Part shown: piece after piece, positions 12,376-22,545 of the stretch
Layout of the letters: every line of letters starts with the position of its first letter
How positions within the stretch are numbered: position 1 is the stretch's first letter
NCBI GenBank assembly: GCA_038030265.1
Contig: CM075940.1
Location: forward strand, 16,877,604 to 16,941,603
DNA length: 64,000 nt
From: Corythucha ciliata
Taxonomy: Eukaryota > Arthropoda > Insecta > Hemiptera > Tingidae
Direction: 5' to 3'
Position numbers and translations under genes: made by a program
Notes under the pieces: model-generated
What the model was told of the DNA's origin: nothing
Databases searched by the model: none
What the model saw: the letters and a program-made list of their open reading frames with translations, nothing else

Positions 12376-15300
12376 GGCAAGTGATGATTAAAGGTTCCAG
12401 GTGGCTTAAATACGGATTCACTTGATGAAGTATATAAGATTCTGCAGCTCGATCTTCGGTCCCATGACAGGATAATCAGTTTCACAGACAACAGTGAGAT
12501 TCTGGGGTGGTGCGACCAAAAACCGTCTAACATGAGAATACTATGTTACTGGGCGATGATTGTTTGATGGTGTGGTGGATTGGTGAGCGGTGGGGGGTCG
12601 AAAGCTGACCCTAGTCTGGGACAATGTTTAGGCTCAGGCGCACCATTTCAACCGAATTAAAATCACGGGATCACTCTCCAGTGCCACTTGACACTTTTAG
12701 GGCGTGGTGTGAGGTGTGACTACAGATTGAAGCGTCCAAAGTGTTTTTTTTAGCGCCGAGTAGTCACTATACAAATGGCTTAGATAAAGGCTTAGAAAGG
12801 GTGAAAGTGTCTTAAAATTCAACGATTCCGGAACTGATTCCGCTGAATATTTTCGAACAGGTCGGTTCTAGGTCTTCACTAGCGCCCTTGGCTGGCCTCT
12901 CGGCCCTCTCTTTGGTTATAGCCCTCGAGGGTGTCATTTTCAAGCTCACGACCTCAAACAAAGGTCCTCATTCCATCGTTGACACGAATACAAAAAAAAA
13001 CTAACCGTAGTTTTTGTCTTGTCAGTGAGACGTTTCCCGTGAAATTGTCTTCATTATCTTCTGGGTCCTCCTTTGATGAAATAAAAGAGAAAGAATAGCT
13101 CGAGCGAACCATTCAATTCAATGGATTTTGCTGTTTACACCAAGTTTTACAGCTTTTTTCTTTTAGTTTTATCACTTAGCTACTTTGTTACTCTACCCTA
13201 ACACTTTTTTTTAACAACCGGGCAGCTTCCGGAATCTTGAGTTCAGCATGGCTACATTTATTCCTATAGATATCAATGTTTTTCACATTTTCAGCGCTCC
13301 TACACTCTTCTTCTACGAGAAGAGGTTCGAGGTATGGGGAAACTAATGGGCCATTAGACGTTTGGCATATCTGACATAACGACGCCCCCCCCCCTCCCGT
13401 TCCAGACACTCTTGCTGTTAACAGAGCGGTAATGAAAACGTATCTAGAAAGCTTTCTCACTATAATACAACACCCTTACCTTCTTTAATCCCCCACCATA
13501 TTGGTTGAGATCAAGCAGATCCGATGATCATCGGTACTAATTCTTTCTCCGTGATTTATCTCTTTCAATTACTAAAAATTCAAACTGATTAAAAAAAAGA
13601 AGCACGGTTTAGGAAGCATGTAATAAAAGAGTGGGGGCCACAGGAGAGGCGCCTGCTGGTAAGCTGCTTGGAAAATACTGGGTTGTAAACTGTATGTGCC
13701 CAGCATTTCTAAACTGTTCGACCAATTAACTTAGCACAAGGTAAATATCACTTGATCCTTTCAGAACGTGTCCCTGTAGCGCAATTATAGAAAAGCCTCT
13801 TTCAATTTTATCCTTAATTAACTCTTGGCTCTCCTTTTTCAAGTAATAATAAGTTCGTTTGCGAAGAATATTTTCAATTGTTAAAAACCGACGCGTTGAG
13901 ACAGTGTTTGACTTCTATAAATATTGTAAAGAAACACAATCATTTATTCAAATGGCCTGCGGAAGGGTTTAATTGAAATAAAACTATATCTGTGAGTTCA
14001 GGTCCCGCTTTTCCGTAATAAAAAAATGTCCCTTTGTTTTTGTATAAAAAAAACCCTCTGTCTCCTCACCAGTTTCTCTTATTTTGATTGGACTTTCAAC
14101 TCGGCGTAGCTAGAGGATCAAATAAAAACACAACATGTCCAAAAAAGATCTGAGAAGCGAGGAAAAAACAAAGCAATGTGACGTCATTGAAAGGAAATGT
14201 GCGATTAGTAATATTTTTAGGAAATCCAAACAAAAATATGTCCACGAAGTCGAATGTTATTAGTATTGGACTTGCAGAACAAAAGTTTAAATTGATGGGG
14301 GGGGGGGGCTCTGAATTATTTTTTCTCCTCTATTTAAGAACATTATTTGTAAGCCTGGCTGCTTGCAGTTTGGAATCAATGGTTTGTCATGGGGTTCACG
14401 TAATCTTATAATGAATTCAGAATAATCACATCTTCCCTAATCCTAGGACTTTTTGCCAATATATCCCTTTCTCCTTTTCTTCTTCTTCTTCTACCTCGTT
14501 CCCTAACTCTTAGTCAGAACCTTGATGTGCTGTAAATATTAAGGCCAAGAGGCTCCTTTGGTTTGGGAATCAGAGAAGAAAAAAATCACTATGTTAAGAT
14601 TGAAAGACCCAGTTTTTTTTTAATGTTGTGGCTGGGTGAAGGGGAGGTTAAAGAAGGGAAAAAGTAATACTTAAGCTGCTTTCCTTATAAAATCATTTTT
14701 CAAAGGGTGACGCTGTTTACTTTTTTTTTCACAGTTTTTTCTCAAGTTTAATATAAGCGTTATTAAGAACGTTACTTTGTTTATATTTGACACTCGGTTT
14801 ATTTAAATAAATTAAAGCCTGTAAACCAAAACGGACTACTGAGATGCTGCACGCGTTAAATTAGAATCATTCACTCCCCGCCCCCCTCGCCTATCAACGA
14901 TTTTCAAAGCCCGTCATCATATTTTAATGCGCCTCAAAGTAGTCAACCGTTCATTTAAAATCAATACAGCTCATTTACCTGTCCCTTTAGCCTTTGACTT
15001 CAATTTTTAAACAAAGCATTACCATAAGAGTATGAATATTTGATGTTTGAGAAGGAACAACTTTTCCCCCCTCCACCACTAAACCTGTTTCTTTTTTCCT
15101 CCCAGTACCACCGGGAGAGCTTGGAAAATGCAGCCCCCCCCCCCTCTCTCTTTTCAAAGTAAATTCCACATCCCTACAATTTTCTGCTTTGATAAAAGAT
15201 GAACGTTAACATGCTTATTGTTTTAATGCGTGACTCTATATACCCAACCCCTTGTGTTGTTCCCTTTGTTCTCAGTTTATTAACTCATTCACCATTCGTT

Positions 15301-16084
15301 CAAATTTTCGCATTTTCCTCCTTTTTGCATACACGTGAAATGAGAATATTTGCATCGCTTTAGTTTCGTAAAAACTGTTCCAAAAAAACTCTAACGGGCA
15401 CACTTGAAAACAATCGTGAGATTAATGGTTTGAGTCTGGGAATCTCCCGCAGCCTTTCCGAGCAAAAAAATTGACACTCTCTGCTAACCAGAGTTGTCAC
15501 GGAGGGGCAAGATTGCCGAAAAGTTGTCCATTTTAAGAGTGGAACTTGTCAGAACTCGTTCGGTTTTACGTTAGTTTATGAACGTCCAATTGTAATCGAC
15601 TTTCACGCGAGTAAGCAAAAAAAGTGCACTACCCCTTCACCTCCGCTTGATCTGTTTCTTTTGAAATTTTCTCTTTTCAATTCATACTTTCTTCAGGACG
15701 TTGTTATTTTTTTTCCCTGTGGGCACTAACAAGAATTTGAAGCTTTCTTTGACAAAAAAAAAAAAAAGTGCTATGATCAAAAACACTGAACCCGAAGGAT
15801 TTCCAACCTCCCAACCACATAGATTTTACCAAAATCCGTTACTACTAATGACGCGTTTGAGTTCTCTTTGCCTGCCTTGTTTGAGGCTTCGATGAATCTA
15901 AACTTCCGAGTTTCATTGTCTCCTCTTTGGACTTCTTTTAGGAGGGAAAAATCCCCAACATAACAACAAGGAGGATTCCTGGGTTGAATTGACTGAATTT
16001 TGGGGATCAAGGTAGCAGTTTCAGGTTTATTTGTGAGTGGGAGGGGGGTGCGGAGGCATCAGATGGGCGACAGCCGTGTTCAGA
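12376..16084. other. Unassigned DNA
   Basis: No recognisable gene. Contains homopolymers (G12 at 14297-14308; C runs near 13384-13393 and 15134-15143) and AT-rich intron-like sequence. Frames of 60-90 codons on either strand have no family resemblance. Confidence 0.4.
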
Positions 16085-16500
16085 AAGATGCGGGAGCCCG
16101 GAAAAGCGACGCGAAAATTGTCCCAATCACGCTCTTTCGTTATCGTAGCTGCGAAACAACCACTATGGAAATAGCCCAAAGGAAATAGCGCTTTTGCTGG
16201 GTTACAACCACGAGACAGCCTCATGAACCGTTTCAAATCACACTTGAGTATTTGCCGCGAGACAGCCTCTAGAAACCGCCTAAATCGCACTAAAGCGCTT
16301 TTCCCAGACTTCTGAAACAACGCAGCCTTGAAAAATTGCCCCACCAGCCTTACTTTTATTCTACCATAGCTGCGGAACAGACTCTGGAAATTGCCATAAC
16401 TGTGCTTTAGCACTACGCCTGTTTTTCGTGGAATAACCTGTAAAAGTGGCGAAAAAAGTTCTTCTAACCTTGATTTTAGTGGTTTCCGTGTCACGAAAGC
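16085..16500 (+). repeat. Family B tandem array, copy 2
   Basis: Same unit words as the 11.9 kb array: GCGAGACAGCCTCTAGAAA, TAGCTGCGAAACA, GGAAATTGCC, AAATCGCACTAAAGCGCTTTT. Units are about 55 bp and heavily diverged. A 155-codon open frame lies antisense across the array; it follows the repeat structure and is not a gene. Confidence 0.7.
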
Positions 16501-16874
16501 CCCCCAGACCTTTAACCCAGTGACGTTCGCTCCAGAAGACGATGTTTCACTACTACAGAAAAGGAAATTTTAATCGGAAACCGCCTGAATTAAACTCCCC
16601 TGACGTCAGATAATACTTTTTCGTAACAAACCCTGAAAATTTGGCTCTATAACTGACAATTTTCATCCATTTAAGAAACTATTTGGCGAGCATCTTGACA
16701 TTTTGCCTTTATATTACCGCCCCAAAGAAGGCGGGGGCAAAACATTTCATTCAGTTCGTTCATCATTCACACCAATGTTACATTGATGCATCAGAAGAAG
16801 TTTTCGAAAGCTCCTTTCCGTGACAAAACCACTCAACGCCGTGGGGGGAGGGGGGACGCAGCCATGAATTACAA

Positions 16875-17335
16875 GTTTCACGGGATACATTGTATAATAG
16901 AAAATAAATTCGAAGTTTCAGGGCTACATACTCGTAGACAACGGTATTGAAAGTTTCGGCGAATAATCAGCCGCGAAATTGTGAGTTTTAAGTTTAGCCC
17001 TAAAAAGCCACAAAATTGAATATTTCGAAGGATAATTAGACGCGAAATTGCATTTTTCCCGGGAGCAATAGTCGCAAACTTCCGGTTTTGAATTTTCACC
17101 GGCAGAGAAATTGCGAGTTCGGATCAATAAACAACCCCGAAATTGTAAGTTACTGAAGAAATACGCTGCAAAATTACAGTTGGGAGGGGGGAGGTGATAA
17201 AAAATTGCCACCAAATTGAGGTTTTAGGGTTGCATTGCAAGTTCAAAATTGTGCAAGATTTAGCTCTTTCTAACCCCAAATTTCGCAAATCTGGATCTTT
17301 TAGGAACCATGAATTTCGCATGGTTACCTGAATAA
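16875..17335 (+). repeat. Family D tandem array
   Basis: Diverged tandem units of roughly 40-55 bp built around GCGAAATTG followed by a GAGTTT- or AAGTTT-like word, with TTTCGG/TTTCAG and AATAA(T/A)CA linkers. About eight repetitions (for example at 16972, 17042, 17107, 17137). The repeated GCGAAATTG resembles the family E core GCGAAATTGG, so D may be a relative of E. Confidence 0.6.
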
Positions 17336-17624
17336 ATTACTAAACTTTTCGGGATTTGCTCACTGCACCCCAGCAGACCCTTTCAGTAGCGTACCGAGTT
17401 AGTGGCGAGTATAAGGCGGACCAAGGGGCCAAGGGGCCCCCAAACAGCTTGAAGATGGAAAAATTAGGATTTTTACGTTTTATGTACATGGATGAAGGTA
17501 GTACGTGGAAACGAGTCTTCGTATCCGGTTGGACTGGGATTTGGCTCTTTTCGACGAATTTCAGTCCATCCTCCAGGAGCGTTGAAAGATGCTCACCAAA
17601 TGTTTTGCTTAATATTGATTAATT
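17336..17624. other. Short spacer between arrays D and A
   Basis: About 290 bp of less repetitive sequence with slightly higher GC (17356-17580) and a frame of 88 codons with no recognised homology. It ends in a TTAATTGATTGATTAAATTG repeat leading into the family A array. Confidence 0.35.
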
Positions 17625-18345
17625 GATTGATTAAATTGAGAAATGCACTAATTCGCGCCAAACGGAGACAACTTCGTGGCTAAAATAGACAAAATACGCT
17701 AATCCCTACAGTTCATGTAGTCACTTTGGCGGCTGAAATTGCGAAGTCACACTGAAATACTGTTCTTGGGACAATTACGCGCCATGAAGGCTGGAAAGAG
17801 CGCAAATATTCGTGACTAAAACGGCGATTTAAAAAAAACGCTCATTCGCGCTTCCAGAACAAAATTGTGAAAAAATCGCAGAATCGTGGAGTATAGAGCC
17901 ATTTTATAGCTAAAATTTAAATAAAACACCATAATGTCCTGTTCTTGAACCAGCAGCTTCGCGGATTTTCTGAAAATTCATTGAGTAAAAAAGCTCACGG
18001 TCATAATGGAGAAAAGCGCTAATTAGCGGTTAAAATTGAGAGAATGCCAATTCGCGGCCTTCTAGTGAATGCACCTGTAAGGCAAAAATAATGAAAAGCG
18101 CTAATTTATGACTAAAAGGAAAAAACCCCCACTAATTCGCAGCTAAAATGAAGAAAACGCTAATTCGCTATTTCGCTAGTGAAAGGGAGAAAAATATCCT
18201 ATTCATGGCTTAAATTAAGAAAAAGTGCTAATTCGCAGCTTTAAATTGAGAAAAAGCGCTAATCTGCAAATAAGGTGTGGAAAAAGCGCTGATTCGCGGC
18301 TAAAACTAAGAGTAAGCCATAATTTAACGCTACTTTTAGTGTTGA
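17625..18345 (+). repeat. Family A array, internal part only
   Basis: Same unit as the elements at 40 and 58 kb: AAATTGAGAAAAAGCGCTAA, then TTCGCGGCTAAAA, about 30 bp each, diverged, same strand as those two copies. It includes the landmark GACAACTTCGTGGCTAAAA. No hAT-like ends are visible on either side, so this is either a truncated copy or an array that spread without the ends. Confidence 0.75.
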
Positions 18346-18539
18346 TTTCATCCAATTTGTCAAAATTAGGCACTGGAATCTCCAGGTTTTCTACACTTGG
18401 GTATCACTAGCAAAAAAAAATGAAAGTACCTACTATTCATTAACGTTGTTTTTCACTGTAATTTTCCATCTTAAAGGCCTTTAATACATGAGAGGGGGGA
18501 TTACTTCTCATAAGGGGGGGATTTCGCGTCTAGCCATCA

Positions 18540-18550
18540 GGGGGGGGGGG
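18540..18550 (+). repeat. G11 homopolymer within G-rich patch
   Basis: G11 preceded by shorter G6-G7 runs at 18494-18524. One of many long G or C runs in the window. Confidence 0.9.
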
Positions 18551-18663
18551 ATAGACACCGCTGCTGGAAACTGAGTTGAGTACGCTGACAATGTTTCCCC
18601 TTCAAACAAGACTAGTATCGCATGGTAATTTAGCTCCAGAGTCCCCGTAAAGGCCCAGCATAA

Positions 18664-18830
18664 ATGAGCGTCTCACGTTGTCGTTGGCCTTTCGAGCGTC
18701 GAGCCTTCATCAGGGCTCTATATATTGTGCGGCCGCGCTCCGTGGAAAAATTCGTGCGGCTACAAGCGGCCAAAAACGCGGGAATCGACACACCTGGGGC
18801 GTCACCACGTCATCACTCCTTAGACAAGTA
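18664..18830 (-). mobile_element. Possible Penelope-like retroelement 3' remnant
   Basis: A GC-rich island of about 170 bp. Read on the minus strand it contains CTGATGAAGGCTCGACGCTC, then GAAAGG, with an open frame reading LMKARRSKGQ. The phrase CTGATGAAGGCTCGA...CGAAA resembles what I recall from the ends of Penelope-like elements, where CTGATGA...GAAA can be part of a hammerhead ribozyme core. GAGC before the motif and GCTC about 50 nt after it could pair as a stem. The expected GUC cleavage triplet is not clear and stem II does not pair well. Homology is from memory only. Confidence 0.25.
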
Positions 18831-19020
18831 TGTTTTTCCTGTACAACGAATTTTGTTCTTTCATATTTTCAATCATTTTGAAGGCACATGCCGCAAATTT
18901 TACAATTTACTGTGCACTAATATATCTATTGTATTGTTACCTTCTTTAATTGAAGAAAACTGAAATTCGGGGCATTATTTGTTTTATGTTTGCGTACCAC
19001 CATCACCCCCCAACCCTTAC

Positions 19021-19141
19021 CATCACCACAGTGGCACGCCATCCATTGAAAGTCGCATTGAATTCTCTGTCGGTCTAGTTTACTTTTCACTCGTCCTTCT
19101 CCCACGGGACTTGATTGATGAGCGACGTGGTGTCTGAATGA
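19021..19141 (-). CDS. Candidate internal exon, cysteine-containing (unknown protein)
   Basis: I do not recognise this gene. The minus strand shows an acceptor (pyrimidine-rich CATTTCTTTAACG... ending ATTCAG) before 19141 and a strong donor GATG|GTAAGG after 19021. Between them are 40 open codons plus one base (phase 0 in, phase 1 out). The frame starts SFRHHVAHQSSPVGEG and ends DFQWMACHCGDG; the final C-X-C-G-D resembles an extracellular cysteine module. GC is higher than in the flanks. It could be a real exon of a long-intron gene or a chance frame. No neighbouring exon can be joined to it with certainty. Confidence 0.3.
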
Positions 19142-20493
19142 CTGAATGTCACTCGTTAAAGAAATGGCAACCGTGATCAATATGAATGATGACTCAGCGT
19201 ATCTGAGATTCCTTTTTTCCATTAATTCTGAGCATTGAGGCTCAATGATAGTTGTAGGAACAAGAAAGGGCTTCTTTTTTAAAAGGATACATGAAAAAAA
19301 AAAAAAAAAACTCTTCTACCACCACTCCACTCTCGAGGTCCCTCATAAAAAATTGAAAGCAATATGTTCATAATTATATTCTTCAAAGATTCCTCCCCAT
19401 TATAAGTACACTAGTTTAGACCAGTTTCGCGATTAAGTTATTGTAAAAACCCCTTCGTCATTTCCCAATATCACTGTTACTTCTTCATCTCTTAACTCAC
19501 AGAGTGCTCGTCATCTTGAACACCAAAAACTGTTACTAATGACGCGTTGGACCAAGATGGATAGCCAATGCGCCCGTCCCCGTCCCCTAGCCACTCCTTT
19601 TGCCCCCCCGAAAGAAAGGACAATAAATTTTCTCGCTAATGACCAGTGCTGAAAGGATTTCGCGTTCAAATTGCAATCAATCTACTTCGGGGAGGCGAAA
19701 TATTGAATGATGACATTGAATTTGGAGGGCGGGGTACAAGTGAGTAAACACGTTTTCCCCGCCGGTTCTAATTGATACGAACAAGTGTTTGGTTGGCAAG
19801 AGGGGGGTTGATTTCTTATATAATTCTCGATCTGATTGGTTGAGTTTCAATGGAAAATGAGATTTCCAAACAAAAACGATTATCGTAGAAAAGAAATAAT
19901 TCCTATTTTGAACGAGAAAAATTAGCCAAAGCTATACGCGTATCAAGGAGAGAAGCCAAGTCATCCAGAAGAATTTCTGGTAAACATCCCGGTGGTTGTC
20001 TTTGTTTCACAGCCCTTTCATAGTTGAGATTACATTCCGATTAAAAGAAATAGCCTATTGCGACCAAGATAAACATATTTTCGCAAAAAGCATTTCACAC
20101 GCGTCATTTTATGAAAAAATTATGATAAATGATTGATTTTCCTTGGCTTCTTCACCTTTTTTATGTAGGGAATGCGTTCGTTTTCATAAGAAAAGATATA
20201 AGATGGGTTTTGCGGAAAAGCTGACTCCCGGGTTATAGTAATGCCGCGCTGCGTAACGAGTCAGAGAACGTGATTCCCTTGAGGGCATGCTTCGTGAGTG
20301 GTGTACGGTTCTTGGAAAACCCAAAGAGGTGTCAGTTAGAATAAGCCGCTGCTGGCTGCAGTGGTAGAGAAGCAAAGGATAATACTCCGAGAAGGTCCCT
20401 TGAACAAAAAATATGTATTCTTTGGATTGATTCGACCGCATTGTCTTTTTTTGTGTGTCTCTATCTTCAAGATGTACATTTCTTGTTCTAATA
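19142..20493. other. Unassigned DNA
   Basis: AT-rich with an A17 tract at 19294-19310. No coding or repeat structure that I can support. Confidence 0.4.
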
Positions 20494-20637
20494 GGGGTAT
20501 TCACGAAAAATGTTAAACCTTGTATTTGTTACATGCTAAATTCCGAACAGATGGGTGTAGTCCTTAGAAACGGAGAAATTGGACACAAAAAATACGAACG
20601 ATAGTATAAATGTTAAACTTCTGAGAATGAATACCCC
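20494..20637. mobile_element. 144-bp MITE with GGGGTATTCA termini
   Basis: Begins GGGGTATTCA and ends TGAATACCCC, a perfect 10-bp terminal inverted repeat, with further weaker symmetry (TGTTAAAC near the left end, its counterpart GTTTAACATT read in from the right end). TAATA flanks both sides (20489-20493 and 20638-20642), consistent with a 5-bp target-site duplication; a shorter TA or TAA cannot be excluded. There is no coding capacity, so it would depend on a transposase elsewhere. The superfamily is unresolved. Confidence 0.7.
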
Positions 20638-20642
20638 TAATA

Positions 20643-21812
20643 AGATGGTACATAAACACTGATGACATAAGCCTCAATGAACGCATAATATATTCGTTTT
20701 ATTGCACGAATCTTTTCTCACAAACGTAGCTGAAAGGCAAAAAACACCTTTTTCTCCCCCCCCCCATTTCCACCCTCTCAACACTTGCATTTCATAACCC
20801 GCTGGTGACAATTTATATTCATTATGAGGTGTTCCTTTCCAAGTTCCAGTTGTTGGGTCACAGTCAAGAGCTGGGAAGCGTAATTCAGTTAAACCTCCAC
20901 ATTATTAACTCCTTTCACTACTCGCCCTCCAGTAAACACAAAAAGTCGTTAATTTTGTGAAAATATAAAGTCAGAACAAAGCCAAATATCGTAATAAGAG
21001 AACATCCTTAGCTTACTTTTGTATAGCTCAACGCTCTTTAGGGGAGGTACTCACCTGAAAAACACACAAAACAAAGTTTATTAGAATCTTGTAGTCTTCA
21101 CACCAGCTTTGGTAATTTATTTTTAGGTGTAAAATTTCAATGAGCAATAAAAGCAGGGGTGGGAGAACGCATGAACAGGCTTAATAGTATCTTCGTTTAA
21201 ACTGTGGCTTCGATGAGAACCTTTGCCCCTACACCTTTTCAAAGCCGTTAATCTTTTTATCTTACGAAGGAGGCTCTGATTAAAAACCACTGTTTAAACA
21301 CACCAAAAAGTTTGATTTGCGCGTGCTGAACTTATTCCTTAGAAAAAAAAAGAGGGGGCTGGGGGTGACTTAACAGTCACGCCAGTAAGGGTTTTTTAAA
21401 ACATTCTTTGTTTTAATCACTTGGTGGGTGGTAAAAGGGCACGTTTTTTCTTTTTTTTTTCTGTGCAGAGGAATTCGCCTGAGACTCGTTTGCTCGAAGT
21501 TTGAAGCTTGTCCGAATGTCATTTCTCGGAGAGGGGGGGGGGGCTGCCGGAGATGCTTCCGTCAAGGGTCGTTTGGCATCCAGCCCCCGGATTTTTCAAG
21601 TTTGTCGCATTCAGCCAGCCACTTGGGGCCTGGCGGAAAGAGTACCCGTCATCCCTTGGTCTTCTCCTTTGCCTTTGGTCCTGCTAAGTGGAGCCCAGGT
21701 CAGGGGATGACGCACAGCACGTGCTACTCCCCCCCCCCTTCATCGGTCAGCAGCGTTCAACCAGCAAAAAACGTGTCTCCTTGACCGCAAAATGTCTTGA
21801 GACAAGCTATAG
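20643..21812. other. Unassigned DNA with GC-rich island
   Basis: 20.6-21.4 kb is plain AT-rich sequence. From about 21460 to 21780 GC is clearly higher. On the plus strand the island is preceded by a long T-rich tract ending CTGTGCAG (about 21450-21470), a good splice-acceptor shape, and one frame stays open for over 300 nt. It has no recognised homology, and long G and C runs (21531-21541, 21730-21739) interrupt it. An untranslated exon or promoter island is as likely as a coding exon. Confidence 0.35.
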
Positions 21813-22046
21813 TCGGATCGGTGAAAGAATGTGCATGAAATTACCCTCTCTCTTTTCCCTAAACCCACATGACTTACCGCTACTACGCCATCACCTGAGA
21901 GGAGCCTCTCCTATTTTATTGGTAAAACTCTCTGTTATTGGTTGCAGTTGTTTGATAAAAGTGAAGAAGTAGAGAACCACGTTAAGAGAGGGAAAAATCG
22001 GGCTTATGGCCTCCCACCACTCATGCACATTCTTTCGCTGATCCGA
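21813..22046. repeat. Fold-back: 26-bp inverted arms, 182-bp loop
   Basis: 21813-21838 and the reverse complement of 22021-22046 match at 24 of 26 positions (TCGGATCGGTGAAAG... versus TCGGATCAGCGAAAG..., both continuing AATGTGCATGA). The loop is non-repetitive. No target-site duplication is evident. It could be a MITE-like fold-back or a rearranged duplication. Confidence 0.75.
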
Positions 22047-22374
22047 GTATAATATACCATCACGAGAGATGGGCGTTGCGTGTGGATTTTCCCAAACCTG
22101 CCCCTTTGATGACACCACTGAGTGACTAAAATAGGAATTTGGCCAGGCACGGCCATGGGGTGGATTTCATCACATCCAGCTGCTTTGCAAGGACCCGTGG
22201 ATCATAACGCCCAGTTGAACCGTTGCTTACTTGATTTACTTATTGAGATAGATTAATTCGTTATTTTTAATGCTGCCCCCGTCTGCGAGGTGATGGTACC
22301 TGGGTCTCTTACTAGGCTCGAGCTGTCTCGCGCCTCTTGGAGTTTTGCCCGAACCCCCCGTGATTCAAAAAGGC

Positions 22375-22545
22375 TGAGAAAAAGCCTCTAAAAACATGAA
22401 ACAAACTGGGCCTTAGCGCTTCTCCTGTGAACTTCAGTCGCGCATTAGAAATTTCCCTGAACTAGAGCGACGAAGAACAGCTTTAAAAAAGGTCCCAAAT
22501 CCTGATTTCCTGAATCCAAGCCACGTAACGGCTCCTATGTAGTGC
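22375..22545 (+). repeat. Family B array, copy 3 (short)
   Basis: About three degenerate family B units: AAGCCTCTAAAAACATGAAAC, ACTTCAGTCGCGCATTAGAAA, TTTCCCTGAACTAGAGC, CCTGATTTCCTGAATCCAAG. Same orientation as the 11.9 and 16.1 kb arrays. Confidence 0.5.

Noticed and set aside
13440..13530. Minus-strand exon next to a strong GTAAGG donor at 13485
   Set aside because: The only good frame before this donor contains a TGA before any acceptor is available.
16027..16494. 155-codon minus-strand frame
   Set aside because: It lies antisense to the family B tandem array; the periodic units generate the open frame.
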